DNA of 64,000 nucleotides from an uncultured Bacteroidota bacterium (GTDB lineage Bacteria; Bacteroidota; Bacteroidia; Flavobacteriales; Schleiferiaceae): positions 1-64,000 of the forward strand of contig CAJXNI010000010.1 in NCBI GenBank assembly GCA_913057235.1. The letters are read 5' to 3'. Made by a program: the position numbers and the translations under genes. Of the stretch, positions 31,760-40,396 are shown one piece after another; position 1 is the first letter of the stretch; the number at the start of each line of letters is the position of its first letter. The notes beneath the pieces are model-generated. The model did no database searches. It was not told where the DNA came from and saw only the letters and a list, made by a program, of their open reading frames with translations.

Positions 31760-34700
31760 TTGAAGTATGCGTTGAAAATAGTGGGGTGGTTGGTGCTGGC
31801 TTTTTGCCTGGGCCGGCAAGCGCAAGCCCAAGCCGACAGCACGGGCTTTAGCCAAAAAATTATTCCGGCTGGTACCGATACATTTGCTTTGGATAGCGCC
31901 TTGGTGATTCCCGGTAGTTTGGTTTTTGAAAGCCTTTCGGGCGAAAGCCAAATGCCTACCTACCGGTTTAAAGGCACCCGCCCGGCTCTGCTTATTTTTG
32001 AGCCCTCTTTGCGCGATACCTTGCGGGTGCGCTATCAAAAAATTGAACTGAACCTTTTTAACCCCTACCGGCATAAGGATACCAGCCTGATTTTACCCCA
32101 AACCAATTTTGATGCCCGTAGATTGGAACAACAAACCTACAGCCGGGCTAAGGCCGAAAATTTTAAACCCTTTAAGGGATTGCAGTCGCAAGGTAGTATA
32201 AGCCGCGGCCTTTCTGTGGGCAACAACCAGGATGCGGTGCTCAGTTCGGATTTAAATTTGCAATTGGCCGGCAACCTGGGCGACAACACCACCCTTAGCG
32301 CCAGTATTAATGACAACGCCCTGCCCGTGCAGGCCAACGGCTACACTCAACAATTACGGGAGTTTGACCGGGTGTATCTGGAATTGGAAAATCCCAGTTT
32401 TGGGCGTTTACGGGCGGGCGACTACAACATGGAATCGCAGAACAATTATTGGCTTAATTTTCAGAAGCGCATTAGCGGGGCAGGCCTTTTTACTTCCGTA
32501 AAAGTGGGCGATGGCCAATTACCCATTCAGGCCCAGGGCGGTATTGCGCGGGGTAAGTTTGCCCGCAACCGCTTTCAGGGCCAGGAGGGCAATCAAGGGC
32601 CTTATCGCTTGCGCGGAGCCAATAATGAAAATTTTATAGTGATCATATCAGGCTCAGAGCGGGTGTACATTGATGGCATTTTACAAAAGCGTGGGCAGCA
32701 GTACGATTACGTGATTGATTACAACGCGGGCGAGATTACCTTCACTGCTTTGCAGCCCATCACCAAAGACAAGCGGATAGTGGTGGAGTTTCAATACACC
32801 GAGCAAAATTACCTGCGCTCGGTAGCCTATGCCCAAACTGGCTATGAAACCGAGAAATGGCAAACCCGCGTGCAATTTTACAGTGAGCAAGACAGCAAGA
32901 ATCAGCAGCTGACTACGGAATACACCGATGCGGAAAAACGCACACTGGCACAAGTGGGCGATCAGTTAGACCAGGCCGTGGTACCCAGCATAGAACCAGC
33001 TTCCTTTTCAGATGCGGAGGTGCTCTACCGCCTCACCGATTCACTGGGATTTGATACCGTTTTGGTTTTTAGCACTGACTCAACCCGGCAGTTGTACCGG
33101 GCCAGTTTTTCGTTTGTGGGCGAAAACCAAGGGAATTACCGCCTAAGCCGCAGCACCGCCAACGGCCGCGTGTTTACCTGGGTGGCTCCCGAAAATGGGG
33201 TGCCGCAGGGCAGCTATGAGCCGCTAAGGAGTTTGGTGGCCCCTAACCAGCTGCAAGTACTTACCCTCAGTACCACCGGCCAAATTTCTGAGAATCAAAA
33301 GCTACAGGTAGACCTGGCCACCAGTAACAATGACATCAACCTTTTTTCAAATGCCCAAAAAAGCAATGATGTGGGCACGGCCGGGCGCTTGCGGTATCAG
33401 GCTAACTTTCCACTTAAAAAGGGCCAGCTTTTAAGCCGGGTGGGTTTGGAGTTTAATGAAGACCGTTATGTAACTCTAGAGCGTGTGCGTCCGGTAGAGT
33501 TTGCCCGCGACTGGAACTTGCCCCTGAATTACAATGGCCAGGTGCAGCTCGGTCAGGCCGGATTGGGCTACCAGCAAGACTCGAGTCAGGTATTCTACAA
33601 TTTTCAATTTTTAAATGCCCAAGGCACCCAAGGGCAAAAACACGCGCTTAACCTGAAGCATCGCGGGAAGCGGCAGGTAGGGCAGTGGGCGCTTTCTTGG
33701 CTCAACAGTGAAGATACCCTGCGCAGTACCCAGTTTCTGCGCGAGCAAGGCCGCTACAGGTTTTTTATTGACAGCGCCTGGTGGGTGGGTGTAGAAAGTG
33801 TGGGGGAGTGGAATCTCCAAAGCCTACGCAACCGTAGCGATAGCCTCACCGATTTCAGCTACAGCTTTTTTGAATACCAGGCTTTTACCGGCTTTGGCGA
33901 TACGGCCGCCAATTTTATGGAGTTTGGCTTTTTACAACGCTTGGATGATACCGCCCGGCAAGGCAGCCTGCAGCGATTCTCAGTAGCCAACACCTATTTT
34001 GCCCGCGGCCAGCTCAAAACCAATTTTAATAGCCGCTTAAAACTGAGCGCCAATGTGCGCAACCTTAAAATTTTGCAACCTAGTGAAAGCCCTCTGGAAA
34101 GAACCATCACCAGCCGCGTAAGCTATTTGCAGAAACTGTTTAAAAATGCGGTGGTGAGCAACACCTTTTATGAAACCGGTGCCGGTAGCGAACCACGCAG
34201 AAGCTTTAGCTACATTGAAGTACCAGCTGGCACCGGAACCTACACCCACACCGATTACAACAACAACGGCATTAAAGAACTGGACGAGTTTGAAATTGCG
34301 CCTACGCCAGACCTGGCTACTTTTATAAGGGTGTTTACGCCCAACAATGAATTTGTGCGCACTAACCTGATTAAGTTGGGGCAAACCTTAAATCTCAACG
34401 CGCCCTTTAGCTGGCAACAGGCCGAAGGCCTTAAGAAAACCTTAAGCAAGTTTTCGGTACTCTTTAATTATCAGGTAGACCGAAAAACGCTGCTTACCGG
34501 CAACACCAACCGCCTGAACCCTTTTAGTGTGGTGGAGAGTGACACCCAAATAGTGGCGCTGAACAACACCTTTAGAAATACCCTGTTTTTCAACCGGGCC
34601 CAAACCAGCTTTGGTGCTGATGCCACTTTCCGCCAAAGCGATAACCGTGCCCTGCTAAGTTTTGGGGTAGAGCAGCGTAAAGTACAGGAAGGGGTTTTAA

Positions 34701-35203
34701 ACGTGCGCATTGGTCTAGGGGAGGCCTTTATTTTTAGAGTACGCGGCTCGGTGGCCGATAAGCAGAACCGCAGCGGCAATTTTGAATCGCGCAATTTTGG
34801 GATTATTGGCTACACCAATCGTTATGCCTTGAGTTACCAGCCGGGCAACACTTTTACGCTAACCGGAAGCTATCAAGTGAGCAGTGAGCAGAGTAGCGGA
34901 GAGGTATCTAATCTTCTGGTGAGCCAGAATACGGGTCTAGAGCTCAATTACAACCTGGCCCAAACTGTGGCGCTCTTGCTGGAAACCAATTACATTTTCA
35001 ATGGGTTTGAGGGGCAGGAAAATTCACCCGCTGGTTTTGAAATGCTGCAGGCCTTACGCCCGGGGAATAATGCCACCGTAAACTTGAGCTTACAGCGCAC
35101 CTTTCTGAAAAACATCGTCTTAAGTCTAACCTATGGGGGCCGTTTCAGCAATAGCGTAAATGCCATCCACACAGGAAATGTATCGGTGAAAGCCTTTTTT
35201 TAG
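31760..35203 (+). CDS. Very large outer-membrane protein with predicted barrel
   Basis: 1147 residues from TTG at 31760, which places a clean signal peptide first (LKYALKIVGWLVLAFCLG, cleavage near AQA); an earlier TTG at 31673 adds an improbable basic extension. Much of the chain is alternating strands with many Asn/Gly turns, ending in VSVKAFF. The stretch GSISRGLSVGNNQDAVLSSD is reminiscent of N-terminal blocks of SprA-type translocons of the type IX secretion system, but the protein is about half the length of SprA, so I do not call it that. Divergent from xth. Role uncertain; possibly a surface or translocation barrel. Confidence 0.65.
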   Translation: MKYALKIVGWLVLAFCLGRQAQAQADSTGFSQKIIPAGTDTFALDSALVIPGSLVFESLSGESQMPTYRFKGTRPALLIFEPSLRDTLRVRYQKIELNLFNPYRHKDTSLILPQTNFDARRLEQQTYSRAKAENFKPFKGLQSQGSISRGLSVGNNQDAVLSSDLNLQLAGNLGDNTTLSASINDNALPVQANGYTQQLREFDRVYLELENPSFGRLRAGDYNMESQNNYWLNFQKRISGAGLFTSVKVGDGQLPIQAQGGIARGKFARNRFQGQEGNQGPYRLRGANNENFIVIISGSERVYIDGILQKRGQQYDYVIDYNAGEITFTALQPITKDKRIVVEFQYTEQNYLRSVAYAQTGYETEKWQTRVQFYSEQDSKNQQLTTEYTDAEKRTLAQVGDQLDQAVVPSIEPASFSDAEVLYRLTDSLGFDTVLVFSTDSTRQLYRASFSFVGENQGNYRLSRSTANGRVFTWVAPENGVPQGSYEPLRSLVAPNQLQVLTLSTTGQISENQKLQVDLATSNNDINLFSNAQKSNDVGTAGRLRYQANFPLKKGQLLSRVGLEFNEDRYVTLERVRPVEFARDWNLPLNYNGQVQLGQAGLGYQQDSSQVFYNFQFLNAQGTQGQKHALNLKHRGKRQVGQWALSWLNSEDTLRSTQFLREQGRYRFFIDSAWWVGVESVGEWNLQSLRNRSDSLTDFSYSFFEYQAFTGFGDTAANFMEFGFLQRLDDTARQGSLQRFSVANTYFARGQLKTNFNSRLKLSANVRNLKILQPSESPLERTITSRVSYLQKLFKNAVVSNTFYETGAGSEPRRSFSYIEVPAGTGTYTHTDYNNNGIKELDEFEIAPTPDLATFIRVFTPNNEFVRTNLIKLGQTLNLNAPFSWQQAEGLKKTLSKFSVLFNYQVDRKTLLTGNTNRLNPFSVVESDTQIVALNNTFRNTLFFNRAQTSFGADATFRQSDNRALLSFGVEQRKVQEGVLNVRIGLGEAFIFRVRGSVADKQNRSGNFESRNFGIIGYTNRYALSYQPGNTFTLTGSYQVSSEQSSGEVSNLLVSQNTGLELNYNLAQTVALLLETNYIFNGFEGQENSPAGFEMLQALRPGNNATVNLSLQRTFLKNIVLSLTYGGRFSNSVNAIHTGNVSVKAFF

Positions 35204-35255
35204 AAAAAGCAATGCGCGGTTTTTTTGTAGTTTAGAAAGACTAAACCGCATTTTC

Positions 35256-35948
35256 GTGAAAAACTATCTGCACGCATTTTCCAATTTGTGCTACCCCAGC
35301 AGTTGCCTGGGCTGCCAGCAACCTTTGGCCGCCCAAGAAGAACTGGTTTGTTTGAATTGTTTGCTAGACCTGCCCTTAACCCATTTTCACAAGCGACTTT
35401 CCAATCCCGTAACAGGAGCTTTTACCGGCCGGGTACCCATTCTGCGGGGTACAGCGTATCTATTTTTTCAACAAGGTGGGGTGGTGCAACAGCTTTTGCA
35501 TCTTTTAAAATACAAGAACCGGCCAGAGGTAGGTGTTTTTTTAGGCGGCTATGCGGCCAGCACCTTAAAAGCAGGGTCTTTCTTTAGAACGGTAGATGCG
35601 GTAGTGCCGGTTCCCTTACATCCTGCCAAAGAAGCGCAAAGGGGTTACAATCAGGCCTTAAAAATAGCTCAAGGCCTAGCCGATGAATTGGGCCTACCCG
35701 TGGCACCGCTTTTGCTAAGGGAAAGTGCCAGCGAAAGCCAAACCCGCAAAGGGCGCTATGACCGGTATTTAAATGTAAACACCATTTTCAGTCTACTGGA
35801 AAATGAGGCGGCAGAATGGGAGGGCAAGCATTTAGTGGTGGTAGATGATGTGCTAACAACCGGGGCTACTCTCGAAGGTTGTTTACTAGCACTACAAGGC
35901 ATACCGGAGGTAAAACTTTCAGTGTTTACGCTGGCTTATGCGCCTTAG
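35256..35948 (+). CDS. ComF family protein
   Basis: 230 residues from GTG at 35256. N-terminal zinc-binding pairs (CYPSSCLGC, then CLNC), followed by a phosphoribosyltransferase fold with VVPVPLHPAKEAQRGYNQA and the loop VVVDDVLTTGATL. ComF-type proteins are linked to DNA uptake and processing; in Bacteroidota the exact role is not established. Alone on its transcript, 52 bases after the barrel gene. Confidence 0.88.
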   Translation: MKNYLHAFSNLCYPSSCLGCQQPLAAQEELVCLNCLLDLPLTHFHKRLSNPVTGAFTGRVPILRGTAYLFFQQGGVVQQLLHLLKYKNRPEVGVFLGGYAASTLKAGSFFRTVDAVVPVPLHPAKEAQRGYNQALKIAQGLADELGLPVAPLLLRESASESQTRKGRYDRYLNVNTIFSLLENEAAEWEGKHLVVVDDVLTTGATLEGCLLALQGIPEVKLSVFTLAYAP

Positions 35949-36038
35949 GTAAAAGAAGCGAGTACTTAGAGGGCCTACCTTTAAATACTACTATTTTTGC
36001 CCTCTCAGCATAAATGAAAATCCATGCGAAGTGTAATT

Positions 36039-37649
36039 ATGAGGTTTCGACTTTTTTTAACGGTGGCCCTGCTGTTTGTTTTAGTCGTGGTCAGCAGTTA
36101 TGTGTTTACCGGTTGCGCCAGCCGTTCGGCCCCCAGCGGAGGGGAGAAAGATACCCTCGCGGCCGGTCTGGACACCAGCTTTCCGCCTAATCAGAGTATT
36201 TATTTTACTGCCAAGGAAATTACCTTAATCTTTGACGAGTACATCAACCTTAAAAGTGCCCAGCGGCAAATTTTAATCTCCCCACCCTTGGCAGAGCCGC
36301 TGGAAATTGAAGCCCGCGCCCGGGAAGTGATCATTACGCTTAATGATTCTTTAAGAGCCAACACCACCTACATTATTTCTTTTGGGGAGGCCGTTACCGA
36401 TTACACCGAAGGCAACGTGACAAAAAACCTGAAGTATGTTTTTAGCACCGGTAGCTACATAGACAGTTTAAGTTTATCTGGCACCGTAAAGCAGGCCTTT
36501 AGTGGCACGGCTGATGAAGACTTACTAGTGGCGCTTTACAACGTAAATCAAATTGAGAAACCCGATTCTTTTTTATACCAACAGCTGCCCAACTACTACG
36601 CCAATCTTACCGAAGAGGGCACCTTTACCATGACCAACCTTAAAGCAGGTCAGTACCGTTTGGTGGCTTTTGCCGATAGAGGAGGAGATTTCAAGCTCAA
36701 TACAGGTAAAGAGCGCTTCGCCTTTTGGCCAGAGGTAATAAACTTGCAGCCCGATAGCACCTACCAATACAACCTACGCAGTTACGAGCCAGCGCCTGAA
36801 TTTAGGTTTTACAACGCTCGGCATAAAGCCAAAGGTAAAATAGTCTTTGCTTTTTCGGCTCCGGCCGATAGCTTCTCCATTGACCCACTAAATATTCCTG
36901 CCGACAGCAGCTTTTTTGAAAGTAACGCCAAAAATGACACCCTCACTTTTTGGTTCAATTGTGCCAGAGATTCGGCCAAGTTTCGCTTGAACGGAGCAGG
37001 TTTCACCGACTCGGTAATCACCGTTTTCTTGCGTAAATACCAAGAGCCCAACTTAGAATTAAAGGCCCAAAAAACAGATCTGCGAAGTTTTGACACCCTG
37101 GTGCTAGAGAGCAATTTGCCTCTGCTGAATTTTACCAAAGACAGCATCTTTTACTACGGCAAAGACACGCTTAATCAGGCGATAGTTCTAGATTCGGCCA
37201 GAGGGTTTAAAGGCTACGTGTACCCACCGTTTCGGCAAGACTTTTCTTTGAAACTGATGGGTGGGGCCGTGCAATCTTGGATAAACGCTCAGTTTGACAG
37301 TGCCGACTTTACTTTTAAGGTGCTAAAGAAAGACGACCTGGGCACCTTAAATTTTACCGTAAAGGCCGATACCGGATTTGCCTATGAATTAAAGATGCAA
37401 ACCGAAGGTGGTAAATTACTGCTCACCCAGCACTTTGAAGACAGCCTAACCGTGCAGCTAAAGAATTACCTCCCTGGTAAGCTCAAAGCCTTTTTGGTGC
37501 AAGATCTCAATAGAGATAAAAGCTATACCCCTGGTGATTTTGAAACCGGTCGCTTGCCTGAGCCCCGCATTATTTACAAAGAAGAGATTGAAATAAGGGC
37601 CAACTGGGAGTTGGATTTACTTTGGCAGGTAAAATCACTACGTGATTAA
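36039..37649 (+). CDS. Ig-like domain lipoprotein
   Basis: 536 residues from ATG at 36039 (ATG at 36024 is possible). Lipobox FTGC (Cys26). The start of the mature protein matches the bacterial Ig-like (Big_5/SbsA-type) family of Bacteroidota: PSGGEKDT...FPPNQSIYFTAKEITLIFDEYINL, followed by YIISFGEAVTDYTEGN. The rest is beta-rich. The family is widespread in the phylum and of unknown function. Its end overlaps the convergent nitrilase gene by 12 bases. Confidence 0.85.
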   Translation: MRFRLFLTVALLFVLVVVSSYVFTGCASRSAPSGGEKDTLAAGLDTSFPPNQSIYFTAKEITLIFDEYINLKSAQRQILISPPLAEPLEIEARAREVIITLNDSLRANTTYIISFGEAVTDYTEGNVTKNLKYVFSTGSYIDSLSLSGTVKQAFSGTADEDLLVALYNVNQIEKPDSFLYQQLPNYYANLTEEGTFTMTNLKAGQYRLVAFADRGGDFKLNTGKERFAFWPEVINLQPDSTYQYNLRSYEPAPEFRFYNARHKAKGKIVFAFSAPADSFSIDPLNIPADSSFFESNAKNDTLTFWFNCARDSAKFRLNGAGFTDSVITVFLRKYQEPNLELKAQKTDLRSFDTLVLESNLPLLNFTKDSIFYYGKDTLNQAIVLDSARGFKGYVYPPFRQDFSLKLMGGAVQSWINAQFDSADFTFKVLKKDDLGTLNFTVKADTGFAYELKMQTEGGKLLLTQHFEDSLTVQLKNYLPGKLKAFLVQDLNRDKSYTPGDFETGRLPEPRIIYKEEIEIRANWELDLLWQVKSLRD

Positions 37650-38426
37650 AAAGCGGTCTTGATCATTTAAAAAAGCGAAGCGCTTACGCGTTCCTTGCAG
37701 GTGCTGGTAATTCAATTTAGTGATGTGTACAATTGCTTCACCGGCTGGCGCTTTCCAAACCAACTCGCCTAAGGGATCCAGCACCCGGGAGTCTCCGGAA
37801 TGATCCACGTTATTCCCATCTGGGCCCACCCGGTTTAGGCCGGCTACGTAGCATTGGTTTTCTATGGCGCGGGCGGTTAGTAAACTTTTCCAGGCAAAAC
37901 TTCTACGAGCCGGCCAATTGGCTACAAAATACTGCAAGTCAAAATGCTCTTGGTTTCGGCACCAAGCCGGAAAACGCAGGTCATAACAAATTTGCGGATT
38001 GATACGCCAGCCTTTGTATTCCAACACTAGTTTTTCTGTGCCCGGTTGGTACGCCTTTTCTTCTCCCGCTAAGGTGAACAGATGGCGTTTGCGGTAAATA
38101 TGATAATGTCCATTGGGCTCCACAAAATAAAGCTGATTGTAAAATTTACTGGACTCTTTAATAATAACGCTTCCGCTGAGTGCCGTGCTGAATTTTTCAG
38201 CCATTTCCTGTAGCCATGCTAAAGTAGTTCCATTGGTATGTTCAGAGAGCTTTTGCGGATTCATGCTAAAGCCCGTGGGAAACATTTCGGGTAGCAAGGT
38301 GAGATCTGCTCCTTGAACTTGAGGCAGAAGATTTTCAAAATGCGCCAAGTTCGCTTTTTGGTCTTCCCAGTGCAGGGCAGACTGAATGAGGGCTAACTGA
38401 AAATTTTGAGGTTCTGGTGCGGGCAT
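37638..38426 (-). CDS. Carbon-nitrogen hydrolase (nitrilase superfamily, omega-amidase-like)
   Basis: 262 residues, normal length. Catalytic triad visible: Glu in LLPEMFPTGFS, Lys in YRKRHLF and Cys in PQICYDLRFP. The closest named relatives by these motifs are YafV/NIT2-type omega-amidases, which hydrolyse 2-oxoglutaramate; the substrate here is inferred. Overlaps the convergent lipoprotein gene by 12 bases. The 335-base gap upstream of it (38427-38761) carries the small-RNA candidates. Confidence 0.9.
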   Translation of the reverse strand: MPAPEPQNFQLALIQSALHWEDQKANLAHFENLLPQVQGADLTLLPEMFPTGFSMNPQKLSEHTNGTTLAWLQEMAEKFSTALSGSVIIKESSKFYNQLYFVEPNGHYHIYRKRHLFTLAGEEKAYQPGTEKLVLEYKGWRINPQICYDLRFPAWCRNQEHFDLQYFVANWPARRSFAWKSLLTARAIENQCYVAGLNRVGPDGNNVDHSGDSRVLDPLGELVWKAPAGEAIVHITKLNYQHLQGTRKRFAFLNDQDRFLIT

Positions 38427-38476
38427 AACCTATTATTTTTGGATTTTCAAGGACCTCATTTTAACCAAATTTTGGC

Positions 38477-38563
38477 TATCTTTGGGCAAAAGCTCCAAAA
38501 AGTTTTTTCATTTTTATGTTTTAGTTTTCGTTTAAGCCCTCTGTAGTACAGGGGGCTTTTTTT
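38477..38563 (+). ncRNA. Candidate small RNA 1 with own terminator
   Basis: A -7-like box TATCTTTG (38477-38484) is followed about 50 bases later by a strong hairpin: AAGCCCTCTGT (38534-38544), loop AGT, ACAGGGGGCTT, then T-rich DNA to 38563. The terminator orientation is plus, but no plus-strand gene precedes it, since the flanking genes are on the minus strand. A transcript of roughly 75 nt starting near 38489 would explain it. No good -33 box was found, which weakens the call. Confidence 0.4.
38534..38563 (+). terminator. Plus-strand terminator hairpin
   Basis: Eleven-base stem with one G-U wobble, three-base loop and T-run on the plus strand. Its minus-strand complement has no T-run, so it must serve a plus-strand transcript arising within the gap. 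Confidence 0.75.
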
Positions 38564-38606
38564 AGGTGGTATAAAAGTGAGGGCGCCAAGGATTTTTTCA
38601 CATTTA

Positions 38607-38637
38607 TTTGGTGGTTAAAAAATTTATAGTACTTTAG
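38607..38637 (+). promoter_or_regulatory. Promoter-like pair before small RNA 2
   Basis: TTTG (38607-38610), exactly 19 bases, then TACTTTAG (38630-38637), one mismatch from TAnnTTTG. The spacing is the standard Bacteroidota distance. The predicted start is near 38642. Confidence 0.5.
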
Positions 38638-38640
38638 AAG

Positions 38641-38752
38641 GACTTAACAGGGTTCTTCATTTTTATAGGGAAATAGGGTTAGTAATCTACAGATTCCAAA
38701 TAACACTGTTAAGATGTGAAAGCGGGAGTTGCAGAGTCTCCCGCTTTTTTTT
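38641..38752 (+). ncRNA. Candidate structured small RNA 2 (possible 6S-like)
   Basis: About 110 nt. CTTAACAG (38643-38650) and CTGTTAAG (38706-38713) are perfect 8-base complements that would close a large internal loop of about 55 nt; the transcript ends in the hairpin AGCGGGAG/CTCCCGCT (38721-38745) with a run of T. A long terminal stem closing an internal bubble with length near 110 nt is reminiscent of the 6S-Flavo RNA family, but I could not test the family model. The RNA lies between minus-strand genes, so it would be independently expressed from the promoter-like pair just upstream. Confidence 0.42.
38719..38752 (+). terminator. Plus-strand terminator of small RNA 2
   Basis: AGCGGGAG (38721-38728) and CTCCCGCT (38738-38745), followed by seven T. 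Only three T follow the hairpin on the minus strand, so termination of the viaA-like gene ending at 38762 would be weaker. Confidence 0.75.
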
Positions 38753-38761
38753 GCCTTAATC

Positions 38762-40396
38762 TTAAATCTGGCGCGTGTTGATTTCTTTAAGATTTTGATG
38801 CAGTGTTTTCACCAAATCTTTTTTCTCAGGGTGGTAAGCCCATACATTATCAAATTGACCAATTACTTCCTCATTGGCTTGGTCTGTAATGATGAGGCTA
38901 TGAAATTGCGTGCCATGGTTGTGTTGCTGTTTTTCCATGCGTTCCAGCAAGTCATCACTAATTTTATACATGATAAAATCAGAGATTACCAATACGTCAG
39001 CATCGCGGTAACGGTGGTTTTCCAACTGAGTGAGCGCTTCATTCAAAGCCAGGCTAATATCTGTACCCCCGTGAAAGGATTTTTTCAAGAAGGCGGCTAC
39101 CTCATCAATGCTGTCTACCAAATTGTACAAATCAACGGTGTGTATGCCGCTGCTAAAATTGATTAAAAAGGCCTGCCGGTCTTCTTCGGCCGCCATTTTT
39201 AAAATGCCAAAACACAATACTTTTGCAATGCGCTCCGGCTCACCTTCCATGCTTCCGCTGGTGTCAACACACACAATAAACGGCCCTTTTTCTTTCTTTT
39301 TTATACGTTGAAAGCTTTCGCTGAAAACTTTGTTGCTGCTTACCAGCTTGCGGTCTTGGTAGCGATTTACGTTCAATTGATCGTCTGCAAAGCGCTTTAA
39401 AAACTGCCATTCTGTAGTGTCACCAAAGAGGGCCACCTCCGTGGGAAGAAGGTTGTTGAGGTCATCACCGGAGCGTACGCCCACAATTTCACTTTTAAGG
39501 TTGGGATCTTTCACCCATTCTTTACGGATTACAATTTTCTCGTAGGTTTCCTCTTCGGTTTCAATTTCAGCCTTACGCAAGCGGCCTAAAAGCTGAGCTA
39601 GTTTTTTGAGTTCCTCTTCATTTTCCAATAGTTGGTCGTAGCGCTCTACCAAATCTAAGGTTTGGTCTTCCCAAAGGGCCCGGCTCATATCCCAGTAGCG
39701 CGAAATATGCTCGGTAAAAGGCTTCACCAGGCTGGTCAATTTTTTATACTCCTGCACTTTAGCTTCAAGCTTTTCCTTGTAGTCCTCTTTTTTATCGCGC
39801 AGCTTAGTCATCTGGTAGGTGAGAATTTTACTTTGCAGGCGCGCGTCCCATTGCCCCAAAAGATCGGTGTAAACACGTTCTATGGCCGATCGATCATCTT
39901 CGGTGAGTTCTTCGTAGTCTTTATCACCAATCAGCTCTTTCAGCTTGCTTTTATGAAAACTAGGATCCAATTCTTCTTTAGGATAAAAGCTGCTTACTTT
40001 TTGAATGAGAAAAGTCCAGCTGCGGGTAAATTGCCGCAGGTGCCTAATGCCCCAGCTTTCCAGTTCACGCTGCTCATCTTCATAAGGGTGTTTTTGAGCT
40101 ACTTCTTTATAGGCTTTTCTGAACCAGGCCAGTGTGTCGGCCACCACTTGTTGGTTGAGCAACTGATTTTGCTGCGCCAACTCTTTTAAATCCGGGTCAT
40201 CAAAAAGATCGTCTAGCGCCTCTTTGAAGTAATTAAAGTAGTCGCTTTTGAGTTCTGCTAAATCTGCGGGCTCACCGGTAAGTAATTCTTTTAGGTAAGC
40301 CACAAAATATTTTCGGGTGGGGCGGTCCAGCACTTGCCCAAATTCAATAAAGCGCTGGTATTCTTCTTCTATTTTGTCAATTTTTGCTGTAGCCAT
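38762..40396 (-). CDS. VWA-domain protein, ViaA-like partner of a MoxR ATPase
   Basis: 544 residues. The C-terminal von Willebrand factor A domain (about residues 365-540) has the metal-binding motif DTSGSM and HGGTDI, as in ViaA/CoxE-type proteins; the N-terminal 350 residues are helical and highly charged. Its ATG shares one base with the stop of the upstream RavA-like gene (TAATG), so the pair is translationally coupled. RavA-ViaA systems are linked to respiratory-complex assembly and metal insertion in enterobacteria; the role here is inferred. Confidence 0.82.
   Translation of the reverse strand: MATAKIDKIEEEYQRFIEFGQVLDRPTRKYFVAYLKELLTGEPADLAELKSDYFNYFKEALDDLFDDPDLKELAQQNQLLNQQVVADTLAWFRKAYKEVAQKHPYEDEQRELESWGIRHLRQFTRSWTFLIQKVSSFYPKEELDPSFHKSKLKELIGDKDYEELTEDDRSAIERVYTDLLGQWDARLQSKILTYQMTKLRDKKEDYKEKLEAKVQEYKKLTSLVKPFTEHISRYWDMSRALWEDQTLDLVERYDQLLENEEELKKLAQLLGRLRKAEIETEEETYEKIVIRKEWVKDPNLKSEIVGVRSGDDLNNLLPTEVALFGDTTEWQFLKRFADDQLNVNRYQDRKLVSSNKVFSESFQRIKKKEKGPFIVCVDTSGSMEGEPERIAKVLCFGILKMAAEEDRQAFLINFSSGIHTVDLYNLVDSIDEVAAFLKKSFHGGTDISLALNEALTQLENHRYRDADVLVISDFIMYKISDDLLERMEKQQHNHGTQFHSLIITDQANEEVIGQFDNVWAYHPEKKDLVKTLHQNLKEINTRQI

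Noticed and set aside
31760-35203. Calling the large barrel SprA itself
   Set aside because: It is about half the length of SprA and only one short block is similar, so identity is not supported.
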